NCBI GenBank assembly: GCA_023091665.1
Contig: JALJCQ010000004.1
Coordinates: 2,232,001-2,296,000 of the forward strand
Length of the DNA stretch: 64,000 bases
Reading direction: 5' to 3'
Source of the DNA: Pythium myriotylum
Lineage: Eukaryota; Oomycota; Peronosporomycetes; Pythiales; Pythiaceae
Shown here: positions 55,816 to 64,000 of the stretch, one piece after another
Position numbering within the stretch: the stretch's first letter is position 1
Layout: each line of letters begins with the position of its first letter
Position numbers and translations under genes: made by a program
The notes under the pieces: model-generated
What the model saw: the letters and a program-made list of their open reading frames with translations, nothing else
What the model was told of the DNA's origin: nothing
Databases searched by the model: none

Positions 55816-56089
55816 GTTGGCCGCTGGTGAGTCAACTTAGCATGAGAGTTCGATCGATGAGTGTTCGATCTGGCTCTTAGCAGTCACAGGCAATGCGTGT
55901 AGCTGGTCTTAATTTGAATCGCGAGGACCAAGTTTCTGGCAACGAAACCCGAGCGCTACCTCTCGACCGAAACTGCCGACGTAGCTATTGCTAGATTGAC
56001 TCGTGATGGTTTAAGACTCATACATAGTAAGTGACCTCAGGGATAGAGTTTCCGACACAACTGCATCATTTGATCTGGCTGGTTATTTC

Positions 56090-56800
56090 TTCAACAGTCC
56101 AGCCTCCCAAGATTATACGCCGCATCGATGTTGTTCGAACTATCACCAAGACCAAGTGGATGGAATTTGTTTGCACAAAGCTGCCTAATCTTTATGTCTA
56201 CGAACTTCCCCATCAGTAAATGGAGTCTCCAACAGCAAAAACCGCACAGTGCACGGACTTCAATGGCATATGGCGGTGACGGGGTTTGAATCACCAGAAC
56301 ATCGCATTGCCAATCGAGTCGTTCTTGCGTGTCCGCACCACTACTTGCCTTTGGTGTCTTGGGTTGGTGAGCTTGGCAAGATTCCAGTCCCAGAACCGCT
56401 CAGCACTTGGCGATAGTGCCCCCGCAGAATTGGTCGACACGATAAAAATGAACACACGCGAATTGGTAAAGCGGTCGTGTTTTGCAAATATTGCTTCGTC
56501 AAGCCAATGTAAATCGTGGATGGCAACAAGCACGCTTTGTTTGGTCAAGACGCTTGCGCATGCGCATAGCTGACATATTATGTCAGCTGCACCAAACATA
56601 GTGTCATGGTTGCCACGGTTGATTTCAACACGAGAGGCGTCGGCTGTCAGGTTAACTCCGTACGGATACAAGTATGATAGAAGGCGCAGCCTCGGGGTTC
56701 CGACAACGAGTTTCTTCAGAAGTCGGATCTCCCGATCACCGATTGGACGAGAGACGGTAGGTGCAGTCTTCACCACGGATCACGACTGGATTCTGTCTTG
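56090..56800 (-). pseudogene. Diflavin reductase relic, flavodoxin (FMN) domain
   Basis: A frame from 56776 to 56291 contains DTMFGAADIICQLCACASV, VLVAIHDLHWLDEAIF and FIFIVSTNSAGALSPSAERF (intact: FVFVVSTHFAGAPSPSAERF). After a stop and a frame change near 56240, FAVGDSIY, MGKFVDIKIRQLCANKFHPL and GLGDSS follow. The phosphate-binding loop (GTMFGSAE in intact copies) is already altered. This is the start of the relic whose other parts lie at 54562-55815. Confidence 0.8.
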
Positions 56801-56959
56801 CAGATTTGTCTGAACTAAACTCCCAAGAGAGTTTTTCTTCTCCTCAACATGAGAGACTTCTTATTTGCAGATCTATTTCCAGTGCGCAAGCCTCCACTTT
56901 TGCAAGAATCGCTGAGTTTTACAAAGGTGCTTCGGTATACAGTCTCACCTAGCTTTCGG

Positions 56960-59323
56960 TCAGTTGTAACCTTCATCTATGAAGCGGCCGCTCTTGTGCA
57001 CACGGTCAAACCAGTCGCTACCTCTTCGCATCTGATCCCCTTCGAAGAGCTCGCGAATACGCCGAACCATAGCAGCTCGCCCACACACGAAGATACGAGA
57101 GTGATTAGATGATGTCACGGCCTGGATAATCTCGTCCATCCGAGTTGACACGACGTCTTGCACATACCGTCTCGGGTGTCGCCGGTCATTCGAGTAGGCA
57201 TAGTAAACTTTGACTACCAGTTGCTGCTCCCATCGACGCAAATCATCTTGGAAAACTGCAGATTCCTCGTTTGTGGTGCCTAGGAAAAGGATGTGATTGC
57301 GAACGGTCGAGACCGATTGTCTGCGGGGTGAGTCGTCGCTATGGATGGAAGCCAGTCTTTCCGTGATAATTGCTCTCATAGCTCCGAAGCCCACTCCGCT
57401 TGCAATGAGGATCAGTGGTGATACTCCGTCATCAAGGAACTGGAAGCGGGATGAACTGATGAAACCTCGTAACGGCACATTACCAGCGCCTGACGAAGTG
57501 TTTGCAATGCGCTCGAAGAATGAGACCGCCAGTCCGTGTGGCTCGTTCGGATGACCCAATAGGACAGCAATCTCCAGGTCCCGTGGTGAGACTTTAGGCG
57601 AGGACGCAATTGTGAAGTACCGGGGACGAATCGTCGATGTGATGTTGGCGAATACCTCAAATGGAATCTTGAGGGTTGGTGCGATTGCCAATAGGTCAAG
57701 AACACCCTTGTGCTGGTCTCGGATTTGGGTTGTAAATGCCGTCGATCCATCCGTAGATGCTAAATTCTCCAACAGTTCCCGTTCCTCAAGAGTTTGAACA
57801 TATCCTGAGGCGACGCGAAGAACCTCGCGGCTGATCGTGCGCAGTTCTATGAATTCTGTAAGAGCTGTCCGAACAGTGCAAGGTGTCGGAAACGGTAGCT
57901 GGGTGCCAGCGTTGTGATGATCTTGGAGTTCAAAAACAGAATCGAGGTCATAACCGAATGCCTCGGCGACAGCATCCACTTCTTCAGGGGAGTTTTGCGG
58001 GAAAACTGCTAATGTGCTCACGGTCACATACATTGAGTCTGGGTGGAGCAGCCGTACAGCAAAAGTTGCTGATCGAGGGAAGGCAGCATGTGCACCATTA
58101 TTTCGATGACTTCGAGGTGTCTCTCGGTGTGCGATTGAAAAGCCCTGACGATGAACGACGCTCAAGTCGGCAAAAGGTGCATCGTCAAATAATGCAGCCC
58201 GAGGTGTACGAGGACCGAGAGCATGCACTGATGTTGTGCTGCTAGGCGATGAACTGAGTCCATGAAGGTGCACACTGTTCACCTGCTCTGATGACAATGT
58301 GCGGCAGCAGAAGCGCAGGTTGACAACACGGTCGTAGTGGTCGCGCACGATGAATCTAGAAAGATCTCGCGACTTGCTGCTAAAAGAAGCATCATCAGGA
58401 ACGTTGAGTGCATCTCGCGGGTCATACCTTTCTTGTGGCGGCGAGCGATCAACTGTGGGGAAGACAAGTCGTGATGCCGAGAGCGATTTCTTGACAAACT
58501 TTCTGCTCGCTGCGACCACTGTAACGGGCGTAGCTACGCTTAAACGGATCGAACTCTTCCCTGGTGTAGGTGGTGGCAATTTGAGCAGCAACGAGCCTTC
58601 CCATGCACGGAAGGACCGGTCAAGTCCCTTGGAGCAGTCACCTAACCCAAGGGGATGAAAGCGGGACGCACCCAACTGCTTCAGCTTGCCATCGACAAAC
58701 TTACCCATCGCATTGTAAGTCAAGTAGATGGAGTCCCCGATACCAAAAACCGTGAACTGCAATCCGTGAAGAGGCGACCGAAGGCGCCATAGCAATGTAC
58801 GAGTCGAGAAGAAATCATGCCAGTGGCCCTTGGTTTGCGTTCGGGATTGGGGCCGCTGACCATCACCGTTGATTTGCTGGAGGATCCAGTTGCGAAAGCG
58901 CTCTGCGCTTGGTGAGGGCGCGCCTGCAAAATGCGTTGAGACGACAAAGACGAATAACCGAGACGGTACATGTTTTTGCTGAGCTGTAAAGCTTTGCTCA
59001 TCAAATGTGTCGAGATCGTGGACCACAACGCGTACACAGCTCTGGCTTGACATGCTGTAGGCGAGCAATCGAGCGTATCGTTCGGCCGAGCCAAACATCG
59101 TCCCATAGAAAATCTCGACGTCTGTAATCGGAGATCTTGTCGACTCGGCAGGCATAGGTCGGGGGTGCAGAAACTCTCCCAACCGTGTAAGTGAAGGCAT
59201 ACGATTGACCTGTTGTCTCGAAGGCGCGGTGGCGAGTTGATTGTCCCTGGTGTCAGTCTCGCGTTTGGGTTCTTCCATTGGATCGCGAGGCAGCGGATGC
59301 TTGTGTGGATCGGGCGTTGACAT
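56960..59323 (-). CDS. Diflavin (FMN/FAD) NAD(P)H reductase, cluster copy A (787 aa)
   Basis: Intronless and complete. A disordered, Pro-rich N-terminus (1-65) has no membrane anchor. The flavodoxin domain (about 67-250) has FYGTMFGSAERYARLLAY, FVFVVSTHFAGAPSPSAERF, TVFGIGDSIYLTYNAMGKFV and HPLGLGDCSKGLD. The FAD-binding domain with its helical insert (about 330-620) includes FPTPCTVRTALTEF, RPRYFTIASSPKVSPRDLEI and GLAVSFFERI. The NAD(P) domain (about 640-787) has ILIASGVGFGAMRAIITERL, YYAYSNDRRHPRRYVQDVV, RIFVCGRAAMVRRIRELF and a terminal SGRFIDEGYN. The layout is that of cytochrome P450 reductase, methionine synthase reductase and NDOR1; which of these it serves is not clear. The FAD-stacking aromatic is Tyr here (Trp in P450 reductase). 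Confidence 0.9.
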   Translation of the reverse strand: MSTPDPHKHPLPRDPMEEPKRETDTRDNQLATAPSRQQVNRMPSLTRLGEFLHPRPMPAESTRSPITDVEIFYGTMFGSAERYARLLAYSMSSQSCVRVVVHDLDTFDEQSFTAQQKHVPSRLFVFVVSTHFAGAPSPSAERFRNWILQQINGDGQRPQSRTQTKGHWHDFFSTRTLLWRLRSPLHGLQFTVFGIGDSIYLTYNAMGKFVDGKLKQLGASRFHPLGLGDCSKGLDRSFRAWEGSLLLKLPPPTPGKSSIRLSVATPVTVVAASRKFVKKSLSASRLVFPTVDRSPPQERYDPRDALNVPDDASFSSKSRDLSRFIVRDHYDRVVNLRFCCRTLSSEQVNSVHLHGLSSSPSSTTSVHALGPRTPRAALFDDAPFADLSVVHRQGFSIAHRETPRSHRNNGAHAAFPRSATFAVRLLHPDSMYVTVSTLAVFPQNSPEEVDAVAEAFGYDLDSVFELQDHHNAGTQLPFPTPCTVRTALTEFIELRTISREVLRVASGYVQTLEERELLENLASTDGSTAFTTQIRDQHKGVLDLLAIAPTLKIPFEVFANITSTIRPRYFTIASSPKVSPRDLEIAVLLGHPNEPHGLAVSFFERIANTSSGAGNVPLRGFISSSRFQFLDDGVSPLILIASGVGFGAMRAIITERLASIHSDDSPRRQSVSTVRNHILFLGTTNEESAVFQDDLRRWEQQLVVKVYYAYSNDRRHPRRYVQDVVSTRMDEIIQAVTSSNHSRIFVCGRAAMVRRIRELFEGDQMRRGSDWFDRVHKSGRFIDEGYN

Positions 59324-59630
59324 TTACTAGGAGTGTTGGGTGACTACCAGTTCACTGAAGGCTGTGTTGTTCTGACCCGGTTTCCAGAGTGTCACCATCG
59401 ATATTCCACTGTCGGACCCACGCTTGTGCAGTTCAACCTGTTCTGAGCTAAGATCAGGGTCCGATGAGCGAGCCCGTTCGCCCAATCCAATGCCACGCTG
59501 GTGTATTTTCGGCTCATACTTAGATCTGCCGGAGGTACGATACAGGGTGGTGGTAGTGTCTCAAAGTTGTACTCGATGCTTACCGGTCATCTGTCACCGA
59601 TGTGATAACGTTTATACATTGTCGACTCAA

Positions 59631-62168
59631 TCACGCGAAGCCTTCCTCGATGAATCGGCCGCTGCTGAGGATGTCGTCAAACCAGCAACCGCTGCGACGA
59701 AGCTGATCTGCTTTAAAAATCTCGCAAAGTCTGCGAACCATTGCGATCTGACCGCACACCAGAATTCGCGAATTGGCCGACGATTTGACAGTGAGGTAGA
59801 TCTCGTCGATGCGGCTGGCGACGACTTCTTGCACGTGCTGCCTGGCCCACCGCGTGCCGTTAGAAAATGCGTAGTGTACAGTGAGAAACATTTTCTGCTC
59901 CCAGAGCCGAAGATCGTCTCGAAATACGATCGACTCTTCATTTGGTGCACCAAGAAACAGTATCTGCTTCGGCGACGAGGGGTATTGTTTCTGTACGAAC
60001 TTCGCGAACCGTTCCTGCAGAACTGCACGCATCGCTGAAATGCCTACTCCAGTAGCGATGAACACTGTAGGTGAGTGCCCGTCATCGACAAAGTTGATGC
60101 GAGAGGGATTTATGAATCCTCGTATCGATATGTGAGTGTCAGTCGCAGACTTTAAAATCTCCGCAAGAAACGAAACAGCGAGTCCACGAGGTTGATCTGG
60201 ATGGCCCAGAGAAACGGCGATCTCGAAAGATCGAGGTGATACAAGTGGCGAAGATGCAATCGTGAAGTAACGTGGTCTGATCGGTTGGGATATGTTTAAG
60301 AGGACTTCTAGCGGGATTTGGAGTGTCGGAGCCATAGCGACAACGTCAAGCACCGATTTGTAGTTCTTAGCGATCACAGTTTCAAATGCGTCAGTGGACG
60401 ATAGTGTCTCCAGCATCTCTCTCTCATCAATGGTCACGACATAACCAGACGCAACTCGGACAAAGTCACGAGTCACGGTCATCAGTTCGACAAACTCTGT
60501 AAGCGCAGTTCGTACCGTGCACGGCGTGGGAAATGGAAGCTGGGAAATGTCACGTGAGCGGTCGTTTTCATCGATATATAGGTCTAAGCGTGCGTTCAAG
60601 TCGAAGCAGAAGGCCTCTGCTAGGCGCTCGACAACTTCAGTGTTGTTGCGAGGAAAGAGCGCTAGCGTGCTCACGGTTGTGTATGTAATGTCTGAGTTCA
60701 ACAGGTGCACTCGGAAAATACAAATTTCCACCTTAGAGCATTGTTCTTGCGGATGCTCTCGGCTGCTTCTCAAGTGAGACGTCCCACCAAAACATCCGTG
60801 AGGCTCGACTCTTGCAAACGGGATATCGTCAAACAATGCTACTCGAGGTGTGCGTGGCTCACTTGGCCGAGAAATCGTGCGATCCGTCGTTGGCTCACTC
60901 CTCAGGATTCGGCATCGAAATCGAAGTCTCAGCTGTCGACCGAAGTTATCTCGGACCGTTAGGCTGGTCAGAAATGGGGAAGGTGTGATGGCTGCATTCT
61001 TCGAGCTGCGTCGTTCTTTATTCAGTTGGCTTTCGCCGGTTGAGGATGAGAACGATGTGATACGGGAGGATGAGAGAGCTGATATGTTTAGTGTTGTGGT
61101 CGCCTTTGTCGACTCCTCTGAGACTGTGTCAAGAATGAGACAATCCGATGGAGGGGGAAATCTTCCGAGTAAAGATGCCTTCCACGACTGAAACATGAGT
61201 TCGAGGTCGTTTGAGCAGTCTCCGAGGCCGAGTGGATGAAACGATTTAGCTCCTAGAAGCTTTAGCTTCGCATCAACGAATTTGCCCATGGCATTGAATT
61301 TCTCGTACGCCGAGTCACCAACACCAAAAACGGTGAACATCATGCCTCGGAGAGGCTTTTGGTGCCTTCGTAACCATTGAGCGATACCGAGCCAATTGTT
61401 CTTAGCGCTCGAATGCGCAAGTGGAAGTGTTGACGAGTAAGGAAGGGATTGTACTGTACCTATCTGGTGGCCCGCGTCACAGTGACGCGCCGAGATGAGA
61501 TGGTTAATCCAGTCGCAAAATCGTCTGCCACTTGGAGAAGGAGCTCCAGCAAAGTGGGTCGAAACGACAAACACAAACAATCGCGTTGCAGTGAGCTGCT
61601 CGGTGATTGACGCGCCATCAAAACTCTCGAGATCATTCACAGTGGCCGAAGCGTTTGTCTGAGACGAGATACTGTGCGCCAGAGTCCTCGCATATTGTTC
61701 TGCTGAGCCAAACATTGTTGCGTAGAAGACCACGGCATTCGTGATCAGCGGCCGTGACTCGTGATCGGAGCGGCGAAACTTACTTCCCAAGTGGAAGAGC
61801 CTCCGAGAACCCGATTTCTTTTCCCCAGAAGACGAAGGTTCGACGTGCACTGGACTCCGCACTTCGTTTTTCTCATGCCCACTCACAGCCTGGTGATCGC
61901 ACATGAATTGCACTGCTCCAGTGTCTTCTCTTGAATGAAAAGGATGGTGAAACGCTGACTCGTTCAACCGGCCGTCAACGAAACGGGTGGGACTCAAAAT
62001 TGGAGTCGAGATGGGACCATGAACAGCAATAATAACTCGGCTGACTCGGACACCATGAAGGTCGTGCATAAAACTCGACAGAATACTTTCGTTTGTATCG
62101 AGACAAGACACCAAGACTAAAATTACTCGACTTTCTCTATCAACACACGAGGCACGCCATCTGAACAA
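59631..62168 (-). CDS. Diflavin (FMN/FAD) NAD(P)H reductase, cluster copy B (845 aa, or 757 from an inner ATG)
   Basis: Intronless. Conserved parts mirror copy A: VVFYATMFGSAEQYARTLAH, FVFVVSTHFAGAPSPSGRRF, TVFGVGDSAYEKFNAMGKFV, HPLGLGDCSNDLE, FPTPCTVRTALTEFVEL, RPRYFTIASSPLVSPRSFEI, FIATGVGISAMRAVLQERFA, ARQHVQEVVASRIDEI, RILVCGQIAMVRRLCEIF and the end SGRFIEEGFA. The first 88 residues are doubtful. They resemble a decayed second half of a flavodoxin domain (see findings), and the ATG at 61904 (MCDHQAVSGHEKNE) is the more natural start. Compared with A, the FMN loop reads YATMFG and the terminal aromatic is Phe. The stop is 308 bp from the start of copy A, in the same direction. Confidence 0.88.
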   Translation of the reverse strand: MFRWRASCVDRESRVILVLVSCLDTNESILSSFMHDLHGVRVSRVIIAVHGPISTPILSPTRFVDGRLNESAFHHPFHSREDTGAVQFMCDHQAVSGHEKNEVRSPVHVEPSSSGEKKSGSRRLFHLGSKFRRSDHESRPLITNAVVFYATMFGSAEQYARTLAHSISSQTNASATVNDLESFDGASITEQLTATRLFVFVVSTHFAGAPSPSGRRFCDWINHLISARHCDAGHQIGTVQSLPYSSTLPLAHSSAKNNWLGIAQWLRRHQKPLRGMMFTVFGVGDSAYEKFNAMGKFVDAKLKLLGAKSFHPLGLGDCSNDLELMFQSWKASLLGRFPPPSDCLILDTVSEESTKATTTLNISALSSSRITSFSSSTGESQLNKERRSSKNAAITPSPFLTSLTVRDNFGRQLRLRFRCRILRSEPTTDRTISRPSEPRTPRVALFDDIPFARVEPHGCFGGTSHLRSSREHPQEQCSKVEICIFRVHLLNSDITYTTVSTLALFPRNNTEVVERLAEAFCFDLNARLDLYIDENDRSRDISQLPFPTPCTVRTALTEFVELMTVTRDFVRVASGYVVTIDEREMLETLSSTDAFETVIAKNYKSVLDVVAMAPTLQIPLEVLLNISQPIRPRYFTIASSPLVSPRSFEIAVSLGHPDQPRGLAVSFLAEILKSATDTHISIRGFINPSRINFVDDGHSPTVFIATGVGISAMRAVLQERFAKFVQKQYPSSPKQILFLGAPNEESIVFRDDLRLWEQKMFLTVHYAFSNGTRWARQHVQEVVASRIDEIYLTVKSSANSRILVCGQIAMVRRLCEIFKADQLRRSGCWFDDILSSGRFIEEGFA

Positions 62169-63118
62169 GCCGTTCTTGGCCGTGTTGGGGCCGAAGCTAG
62201 GCGGGATGAGACGTCAAGGCAACGGAAGACGGGATGCTCGGCGTAGTAGCATGTGCTTTCGGAAGCCACAGACGAAGAAACTGTGTTGATCTTCAACTTG
62301 ATCCCGCAATACGATGTTCATGGCGTCATACACCTTCAATATAGCCTTGGAGGTATGCGTCAGCCTCTGGATGGCCCCATTGATGTTACTACCTCGAGTC
62401 ATTCCAGCGCTTTTTTTATGCTAAAGGTATACGCTATGTACGGCTGCAGTGATAACTCAACGAACTCGGTGAAGATCTCAGATTGTCGTTGAAGTAGCAT
62501 CAGTAGTTGGCTGCGTAAATGTTTTGGCCAGCGTTCTGGAACCCAGCCGAGAGCCCGAGCACTTGCGCATTTCCTGCTTGGAGTGCCGTCCAGTTTTCGG
62601 CAAAAAAATGGGTACTTGTCTCGCCGAGCGTGTTAGTTGTTGCGCTCTTGTGCTTAAATAGGTGATCATCGTGTAAACAAGCTGGCAAGATATCATTGGG
62701 CTCAATGTTGAAGAGATCTCTCCACGTGCCCCGTCACCAGCACCGCTTGAAAAAGAACTTCACCTCGAGTTCCACTTGATTGAGGCAAAAACTCGAGTCA
62801 CACACTTTGCCTCCATACGTTGCGAAGCACAGTCAGTGAGGCTGCTCGCAGCGAGTTCGCATCGACTGGAGACGCAAACTTCACGACCATAGAGCTGATT
62901 GCAGCACGTACGTGGTGACGCGGAAGAGGCGGCCGAAAGTGCTCATAGTCGCGGAGATACGGGCAGCGAAGGAGGCGTGTCTGCTTGGGGATATGCCTCG
63001 GTGGTGGCAAACAAAAATAGACACTCGAGTGCAACCTGGTCAGCTCTCGGAGAAGAGACAGAGACAGCAAAATCACCATCTCCCCTTCTTTGCCAGTATA
63101 TGCTCTGCATCAGTGACA
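62169..63118. other. Divergent spacer between copies B and C, with unexplained coding-like remnant
   Basis: A 950-bp gap between head-to-head reductase starts. Most of it is featureless. On the minus strand, 62733-62500 is open for 77 codons and reads like the C-terminal end of a real protein (see the separate entry). Confidence 0.5.
62500..62733 (-). pseudogene. Possible gene remnant of unknown family (77 codons)
   Basis: The frame reads WRDLFNIEPNDILPACLHDD, FKHKSATTNTLGETSTHFFA, then LQAGNAQVLGLSAGFQNAGQ and IYAANY before a stop. Its balanced composition and hydrophobic pattern look coding rather than random. The frame upstream is interrupted by a stop at 62736-62734, beyond which another frame also looks coding (FASPVDANSLRAASLTVLRN). 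I do not recognise the family and it does not match the flanking reductases. Confidence 0.3.
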
Positions 63119-64000
63119 ATGGAAGCTTCTGGAGATGCATGGCATGATCCAAGCAATGCCGATAAAGCGCCACCCGCTCTATCAAGCCCTGACAAAGTGA
63201 GAGCAAATCAAAATCACAACATCCGTATCCCTCGTATCAAGCTACCGCTCAGGCAAAAGCGTGCTATGCCAGAGATCAGCGGCATTGAGATCTACTATGG
63301 CACCATGTTCGGTAATGCTGAGCGCTTCGCTCGCTCGCTCGCTTACGAAATTATGACCAAACGCCGTGTCAGTGTTACCGTCCATGATCTCGACGGGTTC
63401 GACCAGAACTCAATGCTCAATCCAGGGCGCAAGCTGTTTGTCTTTGTTGTCTCAACTCATTTTGCGGGCGCCCCATCGCCAAGTGCAGAACGCTTCCGCA
63501 AATGGATTGAGTCATTCTCTTCGCAAATAGAACTTGCAGAGTGTGCCGCCGATGCCAGGGAGGAACATACAGCACCCCAACCATCTACCATACGGAACTG
63601 GATTCAGCGACTCCGTCACGCACGGCACTCATGCAAAGTCTCTCTTGCCCATCATCATAAGCGACCACTCCATGCCATGAAATACACTGTATTTGGTGTT
63701 GGAGACTCGGTCTACTTGACGTTCAACGCGATGGGAAAGTTCGTGGACATCAAGCTCAAGCAGCTCGGTGCCTTGAGATTTCATGCTGTTGGGCTCGGGG
63801 ACTGCTCCGGTGACCTGGATGGTGAATTCAAATCCTGGCAGGCTTGGCTATTGCGAAAGATCCCTCTCCAAGCTTCAATCTCCCAGCTCACAGGAATTAA
63901 TTTTGCTTCTGCATTGGCTACTGTGACATACGGCCGTCTGCGATCACGGCAAGCCATATCGGTTCTACCTACAAGTAGAGCGACCGAGAAGAAGAGTCCA
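63119..64000 (+). CDS. Diflavin NAD(P)H reductase, cluster copy C (partial, first 294 codons)
   Basis: Starts at the ATG spanning 63119-63121 (MEASGDAWHDPSNADKAPPA) and stays open to the window edge, so the C-terminal FAD and NAD(P) domains are outside. The flavodoxin domain is intact: IEIYYGTMFGNAERFARSLA, RKLFVFVVSTHFAGAPSPSA, YTVFGVGDSVYLTFNAMGKF, VDIKLKQLGALRFHAVGLGD and CSGDLDGEFKSWQAWLLRK. It has a longer insertion after the SAERF helix (about residues 140-190) than copies A and B. It is on the opposite strand to A and B and head-to-head with B. Confidence 0.9.
   Translation, partial: MEASGDAWHDPSNADKAPPALSSPDKVRANQNHNIRIPRIKLPLRQKRAMPEISGIEIYYGTMFGNAERFARSLAYEIMTKRRVSVTVHDLDGFDQNSMLNPGRKLFVFVVSTHFAGAPSPSAERFRKWIESFSSQIELAECAADAREEHTAPQPSTIRNWIQRLRHARHSCKVSLAHHHKRPLHAMKYTVFGVGDSVYLTFNAMGKFVDIKLKQLGALRFHAVGLGDCSGDLDGEFKSWQAWLLRKIPLQASISQLTGINFASALATVTYGRLRSRQAISVLPTSRATEKKSP

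Noticed and set aside
62253..62492. 79-codon plus-strand ORF in the copy B/C spacer
   Set aside because: No recognisable motif, no splice partner, and composition typical of intergenic sequence.

Overview
The window is nuclear DNA from a filamentous protist, most likely a zoospore-forming oomycete of the Phytophthora/Pythium type. The signs are dense gene packing on both strands, very short GT-AG introns (mostly 54-77 bp, several with a CTAAC-like branch site), small intergenic gaps, a tandem SWEET sugar transporter array, and flagellar genes (DRC4, an STPG/PG-rich protein). There are no operons, CRISPR arrays, rRNAs or tRNAs that I could see. Exon structures were reconstructed by hand from splice signals and reading-frame continuity.

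Region 1-17 kb is housekeeping: a PET117-like cytochrome oxidase assembly factor, an uncharacterised 288-residue protein, a four-exon 121-residue protein, Integrator subunit 1 (eight exons), the GPI-anchor factor PIG-F, a trans-aconitate-type methyltransferase, flagellar DRC4, a CENP-B-like DNA-binding protein, a 79-residue three-exon protein and mitochondrial succinyl-CoA ligase alpha.

Region 17-43 kb holds a 2086-residue UBR-type N-recognin E3 ligase, an NT-C2/coiled-coil protein, a tandem pair of NPF/DPF-rich paralogues (only one with a PDZ domain), an ankyrin/FYVE-like protein, two tRNA-modification enzymes (TRM10 and ALKBH8) flanking an STPG protein, a second methyltransferase copy, the E3 adaptor DCAF11 and an equilibrative nucleoside transporter.

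Region 43-49.5 kb is a head-to-tail array of five SWEET genes. Four share one intron at the same codon. The first copy lacks it exactly, and a run of 29 C lies between copies one and two. Region 49.6-54.6 kb has BUD13, an uncharacterised coiled-coil protein and a seven-exon TatD nuclease.

Region 54.5-64 kb is the most unusual part: an expanding and decaying cluster of diflavin (FMN/FAD/NAD(P)H) reductases. It contains two complete copies on the minus strand, a third on the plus strand that runs off the edge, and a wrecked copy whose middle third is inverted. The start of one intact ORF also looks like leftover flavodoxin sequence. Several cofactor-contact positions differ from textbook cytochrome P450 reductase.
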